The notes under the pieces: model-generated
The model's input: only the letters and a program-made list of their open reading frames with translations
Database searches by the model: none
What the model was told of the DNA's origin: nothing
Position numbers and translations under genes: made by a program
Source of the DNA: Massilia forsythiae
GTDB taxonomy: Bacteria > Pseudomonadota > Gammaproteobacteria > Burkholderiales > Burkholderiaceae_D
Direction: 5' to 3'
DNA: 64,000 nt
NCBI RefSeq assembly: GCF_012849555.1
Contig: NZ_CP051686.1
Location: 52,583 to 116,582 of the forward strand
Shown: piece by piece, positions 1-8,792 of the stretch
Layout of the letters: each line of letters starts with the position of its first letter
Position numbering within the stretch: the stretch's first letter is position 1

Positions 1-219
1 CGCCAGGTCCCATACCAGCCAGTCGCGGCAATTCGGCGCGACCATTCCGACCCGCCAGCCGGGCTGGACTCCGGCGGCGCGCAGACGCTCAATCAACGCC
101 TCGGCCTTGTCCGCGAAGTCGGGAAATGATATCTGCCGCGCGACTTGGCTCTCGTCGAGGTAGTGGATATGGCGATCGGCAAACGTCTTGAGTCGAGGAC
201 GCAGATTCAGAAAGTTCAT
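1..219 (-). CDS. AMP-dependent synthetase/ligase, N-terminal part (cut by window edge)
   Basis: Only the first 73 codons are inside the window. They read as the start of an acyl- or aryl-adenylating enzyme: a DxxQVARQISFPDFADKAEAL-like segment followed by GVQPGWRVGMVAPNCRDWLV, the usual first strand-helix unit of the ANL superfamily. Such enzymes activate a carboxylic acid with ATP, often as a CoA or carrier-protein thioester. It is the last visible gene of a minus-strand series starting near 4.4 kb, 62 bp after its neighbour. Substrate cannot be told from this part. The family call is fairly safe; a free-standing ligase versus an NRPS adenylation domain is undecided. Confidence 0.7.
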   Translation of the reverse strand, partial: MNFLNLRPRLKTFADRHIHYLDESQVARQISFPDFADKAEALIERLRAAGVQPGWRVGMVAPNCRDWLVWDLA

Positions 220-281
220 GAGAGCAAAATGAAAGCAAATTCGGTGTCGAGTTCGATGGTACGGGCGGCGTCGCGGCCGGC

Positions 282-1472
282 TTACTGGTAATTCCTGTCG
301 AGGTAGATGATTGGCAGGGGCGCCGCCGATGCATAGAACTGTCCCATCTTGTAATGGTCCGCACCGAGTATCAGAGGGTTCTCGAAGCGCTCGCCGATGA
401 TCTTGCCCATCGTCGCGTACTCGATGCCCTGGCTGACGACCAGGCTTTCGAAGAAGTCGTCGGAACTGTCGTCGACGTCGAACCAGCGCCGGTACAAGGC
501 CTTGCGCGACTCGGCGATCTCGAGGTACTTCGGATTGCCCCTGATCGGACCGAATTCGAGGGCCTCGAAGCGCTGACGCATGCCGGCGTACTCGCGCTCC
601 CAGCCCATGCGGCCGCCACACAGGTCGGTGAACAGGCCGGTGATCACCGGCGCCGGCGCCGTGGCGGCGATCGACGCGCACGAGCCCCGGTTGCGTTCGA
701 CGAATGCCGCGGTGCTCAGCCCGACGCGCTTGGCGTTCTCGGCGTTGAATGCCTCGAAGTCGCCGACGTACATGTGATGCGTGACGTTGGTCAGGCCGAG
801 GTCGGCGAACAGGCGGCGCAACGCGGCCAGGGATTCGAATATCCGTCCGCATGACAGCCCGACGCCAGTGCCAACGCTCTCGAACGTGAACCGGTACTTC
901 CTGGTCTCGCCCTTGGTGGCCGAATAGTCCGGGCAAACCGGCGACACGATCGTGAGCGGCGCGCCGCTCAGGCCCTTGGCGATCCACCGTTCCAGGTTGG
1001 CGATGTCGGTGTCCGACAGCGGGCACACGTCCTCCTGCCGGAACACGCACTGGCATTGTTCGATCCCATTGATGTTGATGCCTTCCGAGCCCATCCGGGC
1101 CAGGCGCGCGCTGCTGGCGATTTCATTCTTCGGGATCAGTTCCAGAAGATACGAAAGCAGGTTTGGCTTGAAGCCGCGGAAATAGGTCTCGACTTGAATC
1201 TGGTTGCCGGTTTCGACCCAGTTGAAATGCGGGTACATGTCCTTGATGAGAAAGTAGTACGGCAAATTGCGGTACTTGATTTCCTCGGTCGCGGCGCCGA
1301 CTTTCTCCCGGTATCCCTTGTGGATCTTGAAGGCACGATCCCGCAATTCCTCCGGCAGGAGCTCAACGCTATTGAAATCTCCGCTGGCGATCGCTTTCAA
1401 CATTTGCCGGCTGAGGTCGGTCGGAGGGAGCGAATACGCCTTGATAATGGCCTTGGCTTGTCCTTTACGCAT
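282..1472 (-). CDS. Unrecognised 396-aa protein of the biosynthetic cluster
   Basis: I do not recognise this family. The protein is soluble-looking, with no signal peptide or membrane segment. It contains a cysteine-rich stretch (QCQCVFRQEDVC, about residues 139-150), a second motif SPVCPDYSATKG (about 176), and a conserved-looking tail with LGADHYKMGQFY and IIYLDRNY. The invariant-looking Cys, His and Asp residues suggest an enzyme, possibly metal-binding, but this is inference. It lies 51 bp after the desaturase gene and before the ligase gene on the same strand, so it is probably co-transcribed and may supply the unusual chemistry of the cluster. Confidence 0.75.
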   Translation of the reverse strand: MRKGQAKAIIKAYSLPPTDLSRQMLKAIASGDFNSVELLPEELRDRAFKIHKGYREKVGAATEEIKYRNLPYYFLIKDMYPHFNWVETGNQIQVETYFRGFKPNLLSYLLELIPKNEIASSARLARMGSEGININGIEQCQCVFRQEDVCPLSDTDIANLERWIAKGLSGAPLTIVSPVCPDYSATKGETRKYRFTFESVGTGVGLSCGRIFESLAALRRLFADLGLTNVTHHMYVGDFEAFNAENAKRVGLSTAAFVERNRGSCASIAATAPAPVITGLFTDLCGGRMGWEREYAGMRQRFEALEFGPIRGNPKYLEIAESRKALYRRWFDVDDSSDDFFESLVVSQGIEYATMGKIIGERFENPLILGADHYKMGQFYASAAPLPIIYLDRNYQ

Positions 1473-1523
1473 ATCTTAGAGTCTCGTTTGGGCTGAAATA
1501 ATTCGCTGGATACCGCGTATTCG

Positions 1524-2774
1524 CTATGCGACTCGTTTTCGCTCATCCAGGAGCAAATTGGCGGCCTCGCGATGCTGGCGATCCCACTGATAGATATTGA
1601 AGGGATCGTGCTGGCCGCGACACAGGTGATCGCGCAAGATCAGCCAGGATTCCCAGATGCCCCAGGTCTCAGTCATCGGTCCGTATTTCGATGGCAATCC
1701 CTCGTTGGCCGAGCGTTCCTGGGCGATCCGCCAGAAGTTCACCCGCGGCGCGCGGTGGTGGAAATCGTGGCTCGGCAAGTCTTGCATGAACGAATAGATC
1801 CGGATCGGGATATCGATGAGGAATAGAAGGGCCCACCATTTGACGAGCTTCCATGCATGGTTCAAGCCACGTCCGTTCCCGGGGTGCGGGCGCCCAAGAA
1901 AACGCCCCCACGTCAGCGCACCGATAGCGACGAATGGCGAGGTGCCTTCCGGGCAGTCCGGGAACCACAGGTGCTCGGTGGTATGCTGGATCCAAGACGA
2001 ATGCTGGGTCAGCAAAATCAAGGGAAAGAAGAAGAACAAGGCAAGCTCGGTGCCGACCTGGAAGCGTATCGCCAGCGTGAAGAACACCGCCCAGTACACG
2101 GCCCGGAACACGATTTCCTTGCGCTCCGGCTTGATGAAATTCTGCTCGATGCGGAACCAAAAGTGCGCCCACAGGTTCCTGGGCAGCAGCGGCGCATAGA
2201 CTAGCCTCGTCCAGTAATCCCATTCTGGCATGCCGCGGTAGAAACCATGGGCCGTCATGAATTGCTGATCGGGGTCGCGGTCGGTGCAAAGGTCATGTCG
2301 ACTGTGATGCGTTTCTGCGTGCAACTGGTGATAATTGCGCCAGGACGTGTGCAGGATCGGGATCGACATGAAAAAGGTTCCGATCCATTTGGCCCGCTTC
2401 ATGTCAGCCAGCGACGCGCCGTGATTCGTATAGTGGAAAGTGTGCAGAAGCCCGCGCGTCCGATTGACCACGAGGACCCACACGACAATATACACGGGCA
2501 CCTTGGCCCATAGGCTCAGCTGGGAATGATAGACCGCCGAGCCCACGGTCACCGATGTGATCGTCACTGCCCAGGACCAGGCGATCTGGCACCACAACTG
2601 CCATTCCGTCAGCCAAGTCTCGCGCGCCAGCTTGGGATTCCCATCCCACAGGGATTTCCCGGTAACCCATGTCCAGAATGGCTGGAATGGCAGATGGCCG
2701 TATGTCTTGCGTACGTCCTTCCGGTAGCCGTAGCGAGACCGTTTGCTGGAAAAATCGATGCCATCCATGTTCAT
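1524..2774 (-). CDS. Membrane fatty-acid desaturase-like diiron oxygenase
   Basis: The 416-aa protein has several hydrophobic helices and the histidine clusters of membrane desaturases and hydroxylases: HYTNHG, HQLHAETHHSRHD, HSSWIQHTTEH and SHDFHHRAP. These would bind a diiron centre that desaturates or hydroxylates an acyl chain at the inner membrane. It is longer than simple acyl desaturases (about 300-350 aa). Its neighbours are a GNAT-like protein upstream (65-bp gap) and the unknown 396-aa gene downstream, all on the minus strand. Alternative activities in the same superfamily, such as acetylenase or alkane hydroxylase, cannot be excluded. Confidence 0.8.
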   Translation of the reverse strand: MNMDGIDFSSKRSRYGYRKDVRKTYGHLPFQPFWTWVTGKSLWDGNPKLARETWLTEWQLWCQIAWSWAVTITSVTVGSAVYHSQLSLWAKVPVYIVVWVLVVNRTRGLLHTFHYTNHGASLADMKRAKWIGTFFMSIPILHTSWRNYHQLHAETHHSRHDLCTDRDPDQQFMTAHGFYRGMPEWDYWTRLVYAPLLPRNLWAHFWFRIEQNFIKPERKEIVFRAVYWAVFFTLAIRFQVGTELALFFFFPLILLTQHSSWIQHTTEHLWFPDCPEGTSPFVAIGALTWGRFLGRPHPGNGRGLNHAWKLVKWWALLFLIDIPIRIYSFMQDLPSHDFHHRAPRVNFWRIAQERSANEGLPSKYGPMTETWGIWESWLILRDHLCRGQHDPFNIYQWDRQHREAANLLLDERKRVA

Positions 2775-2839
2775 GGTCGTTGAATGAAGAAGCGTTACGA
2801 AACGATGCTGTCAGCCTTGCGTGTTCGCGGCGCGTTCCG

Positions 2840-3667
2840 CTAGGCCGGCAAAGCGGCACTGGTCGCCCGGTCCGCGACGGCGGGCGCGGCGTGCTTGCGG
2901 GACGCGACCAGCTGTAGCGCGTTCTTGCGCATCCGGTCGTCGATCCGGAGAATGCACAACACCTGGTCGGAGCGGGTTAGGTGCGTCTGGAAGTGACGAT
3001 TGACGTCCGCGTCCTTCGATTCCTCCATGCGCGGGAAGAAGTCGGGCGCGACCATCGCCTGCCCTCCTGGCACGACGCCGGTCTCCGTTTGCAGTACGAG
3101 CTTCGGACTGATCGCGGTGGCGATGCGTTTGGCGAGCTCGACCATTTCTTCATCCTGCGCCGCGGCCGGCACTATCGGATACACATCGATCGTCGCGCCG
3201 CTGGCGAGCGCGTACGACTTGAAGATGCTGTAGACAACCGGGTTGTAGGTTTTCGTGACGATGAGTTCAGGCAGCGCGCCGTCGGCGCAGTGCATGGCCA
3301 CTTTCTCGAAAAAGTACGCGACGATCCGGTTGAACAGCATGCTGTTGCGGTGCGAGTCGCCGATCATCGCGGTCCACAGGTAGAGGAAGCGGCATTCCGC
3401 GCTCCCCAGCCACCGCGCGCCCAGCAGCCCGATCGCCTTACCCGAACCGCTGTCGTAGGCGGTGACCAAGTGGTCATAGTCGACGAAGATGTTCGGCTGC
3501 GTCGAGAAATACTGCCTGACATTGAATTCTGGCAGGACCTCGGCCAGATCGGCGGTCACGACCGCCCCCTTCTCGATGCCGAGCGGGCGGGCGCTGTTGT
3601 GGTACGCCAGATGGTATTTGCAGAATTGCTTGATGTTGGGTTCAAATTTCGAAATTTCTTGGAACAT
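2840..3667 (-). CDS. GNAT-like acyltransferase, 275 aa
   Basis: The protein has an acetyltransferase-type layout. A central stretch with WTAMIGDSHRNSMLF resembles the acyl-CoA or acyl-ACP binding loop, and TKTYNPVVYSIFKSYA resembles the late GNAT motif (T-NP-x-x-Y). The C-terminal 60 residues are charged and less structured. In this setting it could transfer an acyl group to an amine, as N-acyl amino acid synthases do, but the substrate is inferred. It starts 16 bp after the 2OG oxygenase gene, so the two are almost certainly in one operon. A degenerate GNAT with another role is possible. Confidence 0.6.
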   Translation of the reverse strand: MFQEISKFEPNIKQFCKYHLAYHNSARPLGIEKGAVVTADLAEVLPEFNVRQYFSTQPNIFVDYDHLVTAYDSGSGKAIGLLGARWLGSAECRFLYLWTAMIGDSHRNSMLFNRIVAYFFEKVAMHCADGALPELIVTKTYNPVVYSIFKSYALASGATIDVYPIVPAAAQDEEMVELAKRIATAISPKLVLQTETGVVPGGQAMVAPDFFPRMEESKDADVNRHFQTHLTRSDQVLCILRIDDRMRKNALQLVASRKHAAPAVADRATSAALPA

Positions 3668-3683
3668 GACCGTCTACCCCGGG

Positions 3684-4400
3684 TTACGCCATGGTGGATG
3701 CGGAGCTGCCCACGGCGGCTTCACTGAGATAGCGCCGGTTCAGACCGGCGTGGCGGGATACGAAATACACGAGCGAAGTGCGAGTGCCGGCCAGTACGGG
3801 CCGCACTTCGTGTGCGAAATCGCAGCGTGTGATCGTGATCGAGCGGAATGTCGGAACGATCACGTTCTGGCTCCCGTCCGGCAGCTGGATGATGAATTCG
3901 CCACCGTCGAATGCGCGGCCAAACTGCAGCACGATCGACACCTCGTAGTCGGGGTTGCTGTCCTGATCGACGTGGCGGCCGATGAACGAGCCGGCGTGCA
4001 TCTTGTTGATCTGCGCGCGACGGACGGACAGCGGCGAAATGCCAAGGAGGTTTTCCATGAACTTGAGACGGCTCGGCGCACAGATAATCTTGAGCATCTT
4101 CTTCGAGATCGATTCGTTGACCACCAGCGGCTGCTCGACGTCGGTCATCAGGCGGCCGACTTCGACCTTGTTGGGTTCGCCGGCATCGCCCACGTCCACG
4201 GTTTCGTAAGGCAAGCCGCTCAGCAGACCGAAGGTTTCCAGGGCCGCCCATTCTTCATCACTGAAGAATCCGCTCCGGTCGTCGAGAACCACGGCGCCGT
4301 TTTGGCAGAGTTCCTGGACGAATTGCTCGATCAGGGATTCGTTTTCCAGCACACCCGCCTTGGTATCGTTACTGCTGTTTTCGTAAGAAATTTCTTGCAT
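3684..4400 (-). CDS. 2-oxoglutarate/Fe(II)-dependent oxygenase
   Basis: The 238-aa protein shows the facial triad of this superfamily: HVD within GRHVDQDSNPDYEV, then a distal His in CDFAHEV, followed by the 2OG-binding Arg in AGTRTSLVYF. FDGGEFII before the distal His is typical of prolyl-hydroxylase-like members. It would hydroxylate or otherwise oxidise a small molecule or carrier-bound intermediate. It is the first gene of the minus operon (4.4 kb to the window edge), reading away from the divergent acylase operon, and lies behind an AT-rich promoter region. The substrate is unknown. Confidence 0.8.
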   Translation of the reverse strand: MQEISYENSSNDTKAGVLENESLIEQFVQELCQNGAVVLDDRSGFFSDEEWAALETFGLLSGLPYETVDVGDAGEPNKVEVGRLMTDVEQPLVVNESISKKMLKIICAPSRLKFMENLLGISPLSVRRAQINKMHAGSFIGRHVDQDSNPDYEVSIVLQFGRAFDGGEFIIQLPDGSQNVIVPTFRSITITRCDFAHEVRPVLAGTRTSLVYFVSRHAGLNRRYLSEAAVGSSASTMA

Positions 4401-4992
4401 GACTTACCTTTCTGACCGTCTGATTACATTCTTAGAAAGACCGTTGGAGTGTTGCCGTGTACGCCTTAACCCGCTCCATCGTTACGGTTCCGGCACGATC
4501 GACCGGATCGCCAAGTGCGTCCGATTTGGCGGGCCAGCAATACCGTTCAGACTAGCGTGCGCACCGCGCTTTTAATATTAAATAAGATTCGAATGCCAAC
4601 AATAATCGCTATCAATCGCGAGAAATGAATCGCGAAAATCCGGTATTTAGGATTACTTGACGTTTAATGAAATCGGCGCCAATCACATTGGCTCCGATAT
4701 TCGCTGTTGCCAATAAACAGGACTTATCGACGAGCATAGTAAAGGTATTGAGTTTCTTTGACATGTAAGATATTCGACATGGCGTATCGAACTGTAATTT
4801 TTCCCCACCATTACAGTTTTTCGCCACCTTTACGCTGATTGACGCGCCATCGATCGCGTTATCCCCGCCCCTCCTTATTCAGAACGCAACCGCGGCCAGC
4901 GCTCGTGGAGGTGGGTTCAAGCCATTCGCAACCGTATCTGGAAACCACGCTTTTTTTCGTTCAACATGGTCTTTTTTGATCGAAAGGCCGCG
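4401..4992. promoter_or_regulatory. Divergent intergenic region of the biosynthetic cluster
   Basis: This stretch separates the two divergent operons. It is clearly more AT-rich than its surroundings around 4560-4830 (for example TTTTAATATTAAATAAGATT near 4570), as expected for two promoters facing apart. I could not fix individual -35 and -10 boxes with confidence. A 71-codon reading frame on the minus strand (4612-4827) has no ribosome-binding site or family resemblance and is not called as a gene. Confidence 0.5.
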
Positions 4993-7437
4993 ATGCGTGT
5001 GCAGGGTTGGAGGAAATGGACGATATATCCACTGATGTGGCTGAGCATTCTTGTGGCGCTGGCCGCGCTGCTCCTGCTGGCCGCCGTGCTCTACCTGCGC
5101 GCCAGTCTGGCACAGCTCGATGGCGAACAATGGGCGCCCAAGCTCGCAGCGTCGGTGACGGTCGCGCGCGACGCGCGCGGGGTGCCGCTGGTGAGCGCGG
5201 GCGATCGCCTGGATGCCGCCTATGCGGTGGGTTTCGTGCACGCACAGGAACGCTTCTTCCAAATGGACCTGCTGCGACGCACGGCCGCCGGGGAGCTGGC
5301 GGAACTGTTCGGCCCGCGCGTGCTGCCGCTGGACCGCTCGCATCGCCTGCATCGCTTCCGCGCCCGGGCTGAACAGCGCCTGGCATCCCTGTCCTTGAGC
5401 GAGCGCGAGCTTCTCGACAGATACACGGCCGGCGTCAACCATGGCCTGTCGGGGCTGCGCGCTAAGCCCTTCGAATATGCGCTCACCAGAACCAGCCCGC
5501 GCCCGTGGTCCAACGCGGACTCGCTGCTGGTCGTATGGGCGATGTTCCTCGACCTGCAGGGCAACCTCGGCCCGCGCGCGCAGGCGCGTGGCTGGCTGCG
5601 TGCGCACAGCACGGCCGAGCAGTTGTCCTTCCTGCTGCCGGAAGTGAGCGAATGGGACCAGCCCTTCGATGCCGGTGTGCCGGCGCCGGCGCAGCCGATC
5701 CCGGCACGCGCCCCAGTCTGGTGGGGACGGCCGGGCGATGCGCCCGAACGGTTGGCGCTCGCGAATGTGGTCGACGCGGTCGGCAGCAATAACTTTGCCC
5801 TGGCCGGCGCGCGCACCGCGACCGGCGCGGCGATCGTATCCGACGACATGCATCTGGGCCTGCAATTGCCCAATACTTGGTATCTGCTGGCCATGCGGAT
5901 CGGCCCGGAGCGGATCGCGGGCGTGACGCTGCCGGGGGCGCCGCCGTTCATTATCGCCGGCAGCAACGGCCACGTCGCTTGGGCGCTCACCAATAGCAAA
6001 GGCGATTACCTGGACCTGGTGGCGCTCGCACAAGATCCCACTCGTCCCGACGAAGTGCGCACGACGGACGGCTGGGAGCGCCCAGTCGAGACGGTGGAAC
6101 GGATTCGGGTCAAGGGGGCAGACGACGAGCGGCTGGTGGTACGCGAGACGCGGCTGGGCCCGATCCAGACGATCGGCGGACGGCCGTTCGCCTTGCACTG
6201 GATCGCCTATGATCCGGCTGCGATCAACCTCAACCATATGAAACTGGAGCGCGCCACCACGCTCGACGAAGCGTTGACGATCGCCAACAGCGACGGTATC
6301 CCGGCCCAGAACTTCGTGGCCGGCGACGAGCACGGCAACATCGGCTGGACCATTGCCGGGATGCTCCCGCAGCGGGACGACCGAGCGGGGACCTCGCCGC
6401 TGGGCGATCGCGGGCCGACATGGCATCGCCTGCTGCCACCCGAGCGCTATCCGCGCCGGGTCAATCCCCTGAATGGCCAGCTGTCGACCGCCAACAACCG
6501 CCAGCTGATTGGCGATGGCGCGCAGCACATCGGCGACGGCGGCTTCGACCTCGGCGCGCGCCAGCACCAGCTCAGGCAGGACCTGGCGGCGCTCAAGGGC
6601 AGGATCGGGATCCCGGCCGCGTACCGGGTCGCGCTGGACGACCGCGCCCTCTTCATTGCGCGCTGGCGGGAGCGCGCGCTCGCCCTTCTCGATCCGGCGG
6701 CGTTGCGCGGGCATCCGCAGCGCGCCGAATTCCGGCGCCTGCTCGAATTGAGCTGGAACGGACACGCCAGTACCGATTCGGTCGGCTACCGGCTCGCGCG
6801 CGCTTACATGTGGTCGCTACACGCGCTCCTATTCGGCGGCGCCGACCGCGAGATGACCGCGGGCGACCCGAAGGCGAACATGGCGCTGGCCTCGAGCCGG
6901 TGGCCGGTGGTCGTGGCGCGCCTGCTGGACGCCCAGCCGGCCGGCTGGCTACCGGCCGGCTATGCCGATTGGCGCGCGCTGCAGCTGGCGTCGGTGGACC
7001 AGGTCATCGGTGACCTGACGAGCGGCGGTCAGTCCTTGGCGGCAGCCGCCTGGGGCGAGCGCAACCGCGCAAGCATCGAACATCCGATCAGCGCCTCGCT
7101 GCCCCGTTTTCTACGGACATGGCTGGCAGTGCCGGACGACCCGCTGCCAGGCGACGCCAACATGCCACGCGTCGCCGGCCCCAGGTTCGGCCAGTCCGAA
7201 CGCATGACGCTGTCGCCGGGTCATGAAGAGCAAGCCCTATTCGATATGCCCGGCGGACAGAGCGGCCATCCACTCTCTCCATTCTTCCTGGCCGGCCACG
7301 CCGACTGGGTCAATGGAATGCCATCGCCGCTGTTGCCGGGCAAAGCGCGCTACACGCTCACACTGATGCCCTGCCTCGTTTGCGACGCGGGCGGAAGCGC
7401 CGCCACGACCGGAGAGCGTCATGCCCCAAGCACATAG
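4993..7437 (+). CDS. Penicillin acylase family N-terminal-serine hydrolase
   Basis: A secreted or membrane-anchored acylase of about 814 aa. One hydrophobic segment near residues 11-38 is followed by the family pattern: GFVHAQERFFQMDLLRR, RYTAGVNHGL, then the autocleavage site GSNNFAL, where Ser265 would become the N-terminal nucleophile, and later IAGSNGHVAWALTNSKGD. Members hydrolyse amides such as beta-lactam side chains, acyl-homoserine lactones or N-acyl prodrugs in the periplasm. The start at 4993 is chosen over 4966 because GAAAGG lies 5 nt before it. First gene of the plus operon; in this context it may remove an acyl group from the cluster product. Confidence 0.9.
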   Translation: MRVQGWRKWTIYPLMWLSILVALAALLLLAAVLYLRASLAQLDGEQWAPKLAASVTVARDARGVPLVSAGDRLDAAYAVGFVHAQERFFQMDLLRRTAAGELAELFGPRVLPLDRSHRLHRFRARAEQRLASLSLSERELLDRYTAGVNHGLSGLRAKPFEYALTRTSPRPWSNADSLLVVWAMFLDLQGNLGPRAQARGWLRAHSTAEQLSFLLPEVSEWDQPFDAGVPAPAQPIPARAPVWWGRPGDAPERLALANVVDAVGSNNFALAGARTATGAAIVSDDMHLGLQLPNTWYLLAMRIGPERIAGVTLPGAPPFIIAGSNGHVAWALTNSKGDYLDLVALAQDPTRPDEVRTTDGWERPVETVERIRVKGADDERLVVRETRLGPIQTIGGRPFALHWIAYDPAAINLNHMKLERATTLDEALTIANSDGIPAQNFVAGDEHGNIGWTIAGMLPQRDDRAGTSPLGDRGPTWHRLLPPERYPRRVNPLNGQLSTANNRQLIGDGAQHIGDGGFDLGARQHQLRQDLAALKGRIGIPAAYRVALDDRALFIARWRERALALLDPAALRGHPQRAEFRRLLELSWNGHASTDSVGYRLARAYMWSLHALLFGGADREMTAGDPKANMALASSRWPVVVARLLDAQPAGWLPAGYADWRALQLASVDQVIGDLTSGGQSLAAAAWGERNRASIEHPISASLPRFLRTWLAVPDDPLPGDANMPRVAGPRFGQSERMTLSPGHEEQALFDMPGGQSGHPLSPFFLAGHADWVNGMPSPLLPGKARYTLTLMPCLVCDAGGSAATTGERHAPST

Positions 7438-7517
7438 CGGTTTGATCGCACCCATCGGCAACCAGGCATGGTTTTCCTTGATGACATCTTTATGACTTAA
7501 CGAAAAGGTAGTTGATC

Positions 7518-8711
7518 ATGAAAATAGAAGATCCGCACGCCTTGCACCTACCACTGTCCGAGCGTGCGAAAAACATGAAGAGCTCAGCGATTCGCGACCT
7601 CCTGAAAGTGACCGCCAGGCCGGAGATCATCTCGTTTGCCGGGGGCCTGCCCTCGCCCGATACCTTTCCGATCGCGCGGCTCAAGGACGCTTTCGACCGC
7701 GTCTTGTCGGCACAAGGTAAGGTCGCATTGCAATACGGTCCCACCGACGGCTATGCGCCGCTGCGCGAGTGGATCGCCGACCGCATGTCCACAGACGGCG
7801 TGCGTATCGGCCCCGAACAGGTCACCATCGTGTCGGGTTCGCAGCAAGGACTGGACCTGCTCAGCAAAGTGCTCATCGACAAAGGAAGCAAGGTCTTGGT
7901 CGAAACACCGACTTACCTGGGCGCATTGCAAGCCTTTTCCATGTACGAACCAGATCTGCAGTCGGTCGAAAGCGACGACATCGGCTTGGTGCCGGAGACG
8001 GTGGCCCGAATCGGCCAAGGCGCGCGCCTTCTCTATGCGCCGCCGAACTTCCAGAATCCGACCGGCCGAACCCTGCCGCTGTCGAGGCGCCGCGAACTCG
8101 TCGCCATCTGCGCACGCATGAATGTGCCGATTATCGAGGACGATCCGTATGGCGAATTGAGTTATGGCGGCGAACGGCTGCAAAAAATGCTGACCATGAA
8201 CTCTGCCGGCGTAGTGCACATGGGGTCCTTTTCAAAAATCCTGACGCCCGGCATCCGCCTCGGCTATGTCATCGCACCGCCTGCGCTTTCGCGCATGCTT
8301 GAGAAAGCGAAACAGGCGACCGACCTGCACACGTCGCAGCTGACGCAGATGGTCGTGTACGAAGCGCTCAAGGACGGCTTCCTAGACCAGCACATTCCCG
8401 TCATCCGCCGTCTCTACGCCGAGCAGTGCGAGACGATGCTGGCAGCGATGCAGGACTTCTTCCCGCCTGCGTTGAAGTGGACTCGGCCGGACGGAGGCAT
8501 GTTCATCTGGGTGACCTTGCCCCGTCATATCGATAGCCAGCAATTGTTCGAAGAAAGCGTTGCCCAGGACGTGGCCTTCGTGCCCGGCACACCGTTCTAT
8601 CCAGCCAATCTAGCGACCAATACCTTGCGCCTGTCGTTCGTCACGGTACCCCGGCCCAGGATCCGGGAAGGCATCGAAAGGCTGGGCAAGTTAATCGCTT
8701 CCAAGCTTTGA
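7518..8711 (+). CDS. PLP-dependent aminotransferase (class I/II, 2-aminoadipate type)
   Basis: A 397-aa fold-type I aminotransferase. Landmarks are ISFAGGLPSPDTFP near the start, LQYGPTDGYAPLREW, NFQNPTGRTL for cofactor and carboxylate binding, IIEDDPYGEL, and GSFSKILTPGIRLGY with Lys240 as the PLP Schiff-base lysine. The pattern fits the LysN/2-aminoadipate branch. It has an ATG at 7518 with AAGG upstream; the in-frame TTG at 7512 is less likely. It follows the acylase by 80 bp and precedes the sterol-desaturase-like gene. In the cluster it may make or consume an amino-acid building block. Confidence 0.88.
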   Translation: MKIEDPHALHLPLSERAKNMKSSAIRDLLKVTARPEIISFAGGLPSPDTFPIARLKDAFDRVLSAQGKVALQYGPTDGYAPLREWIADRMSTDGVRIGPEQVTIVSGSQQGLDLLSKVLIDKGSKVLVETPTYLGALQAFSMYEPDLQSVESDDIGLVPETVARIGQGARLLYAPPNFQNPTGRTLPLSRRRELVAICARMNVPIIEDDPYGELSYGGERLQKMLTMNSAGVVHMGSFSKILTPGIRLGYVIAPPALSRMLEKAKQATDLHTSQLTQMVVYEALKDGFLDQHIPVIRRLYAEQCETMLAAMQDFFPPALKWTRPDGGMFIWVTLPRHIDSQQLFEESVAQDVAFVPGTPFYPANLATNTLRLSFVTVPRPRIREGIERLGKLIASKL

Positions 8712-8792
8712 TGGCGAAGCATGATGCACGCGGTGTCGAACGATCGGACGGCGACGCACTGACCATAAACAATGTGAAAAGGACTATAAGGT

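Noticed and set aside
4612..4827. 71-codon frame in the divergent region (minus strand)
   Set aside because: No ribosome-binding site, AT-rich composition of a promoter region and no family resemblance.
4879..6765. 628-codon frame antisense to the acylase
   Set aside because: Arg/Gln/Ala-rich shadow of the high-GC coding strand; the acylase on the plus strand has all its family motifs.
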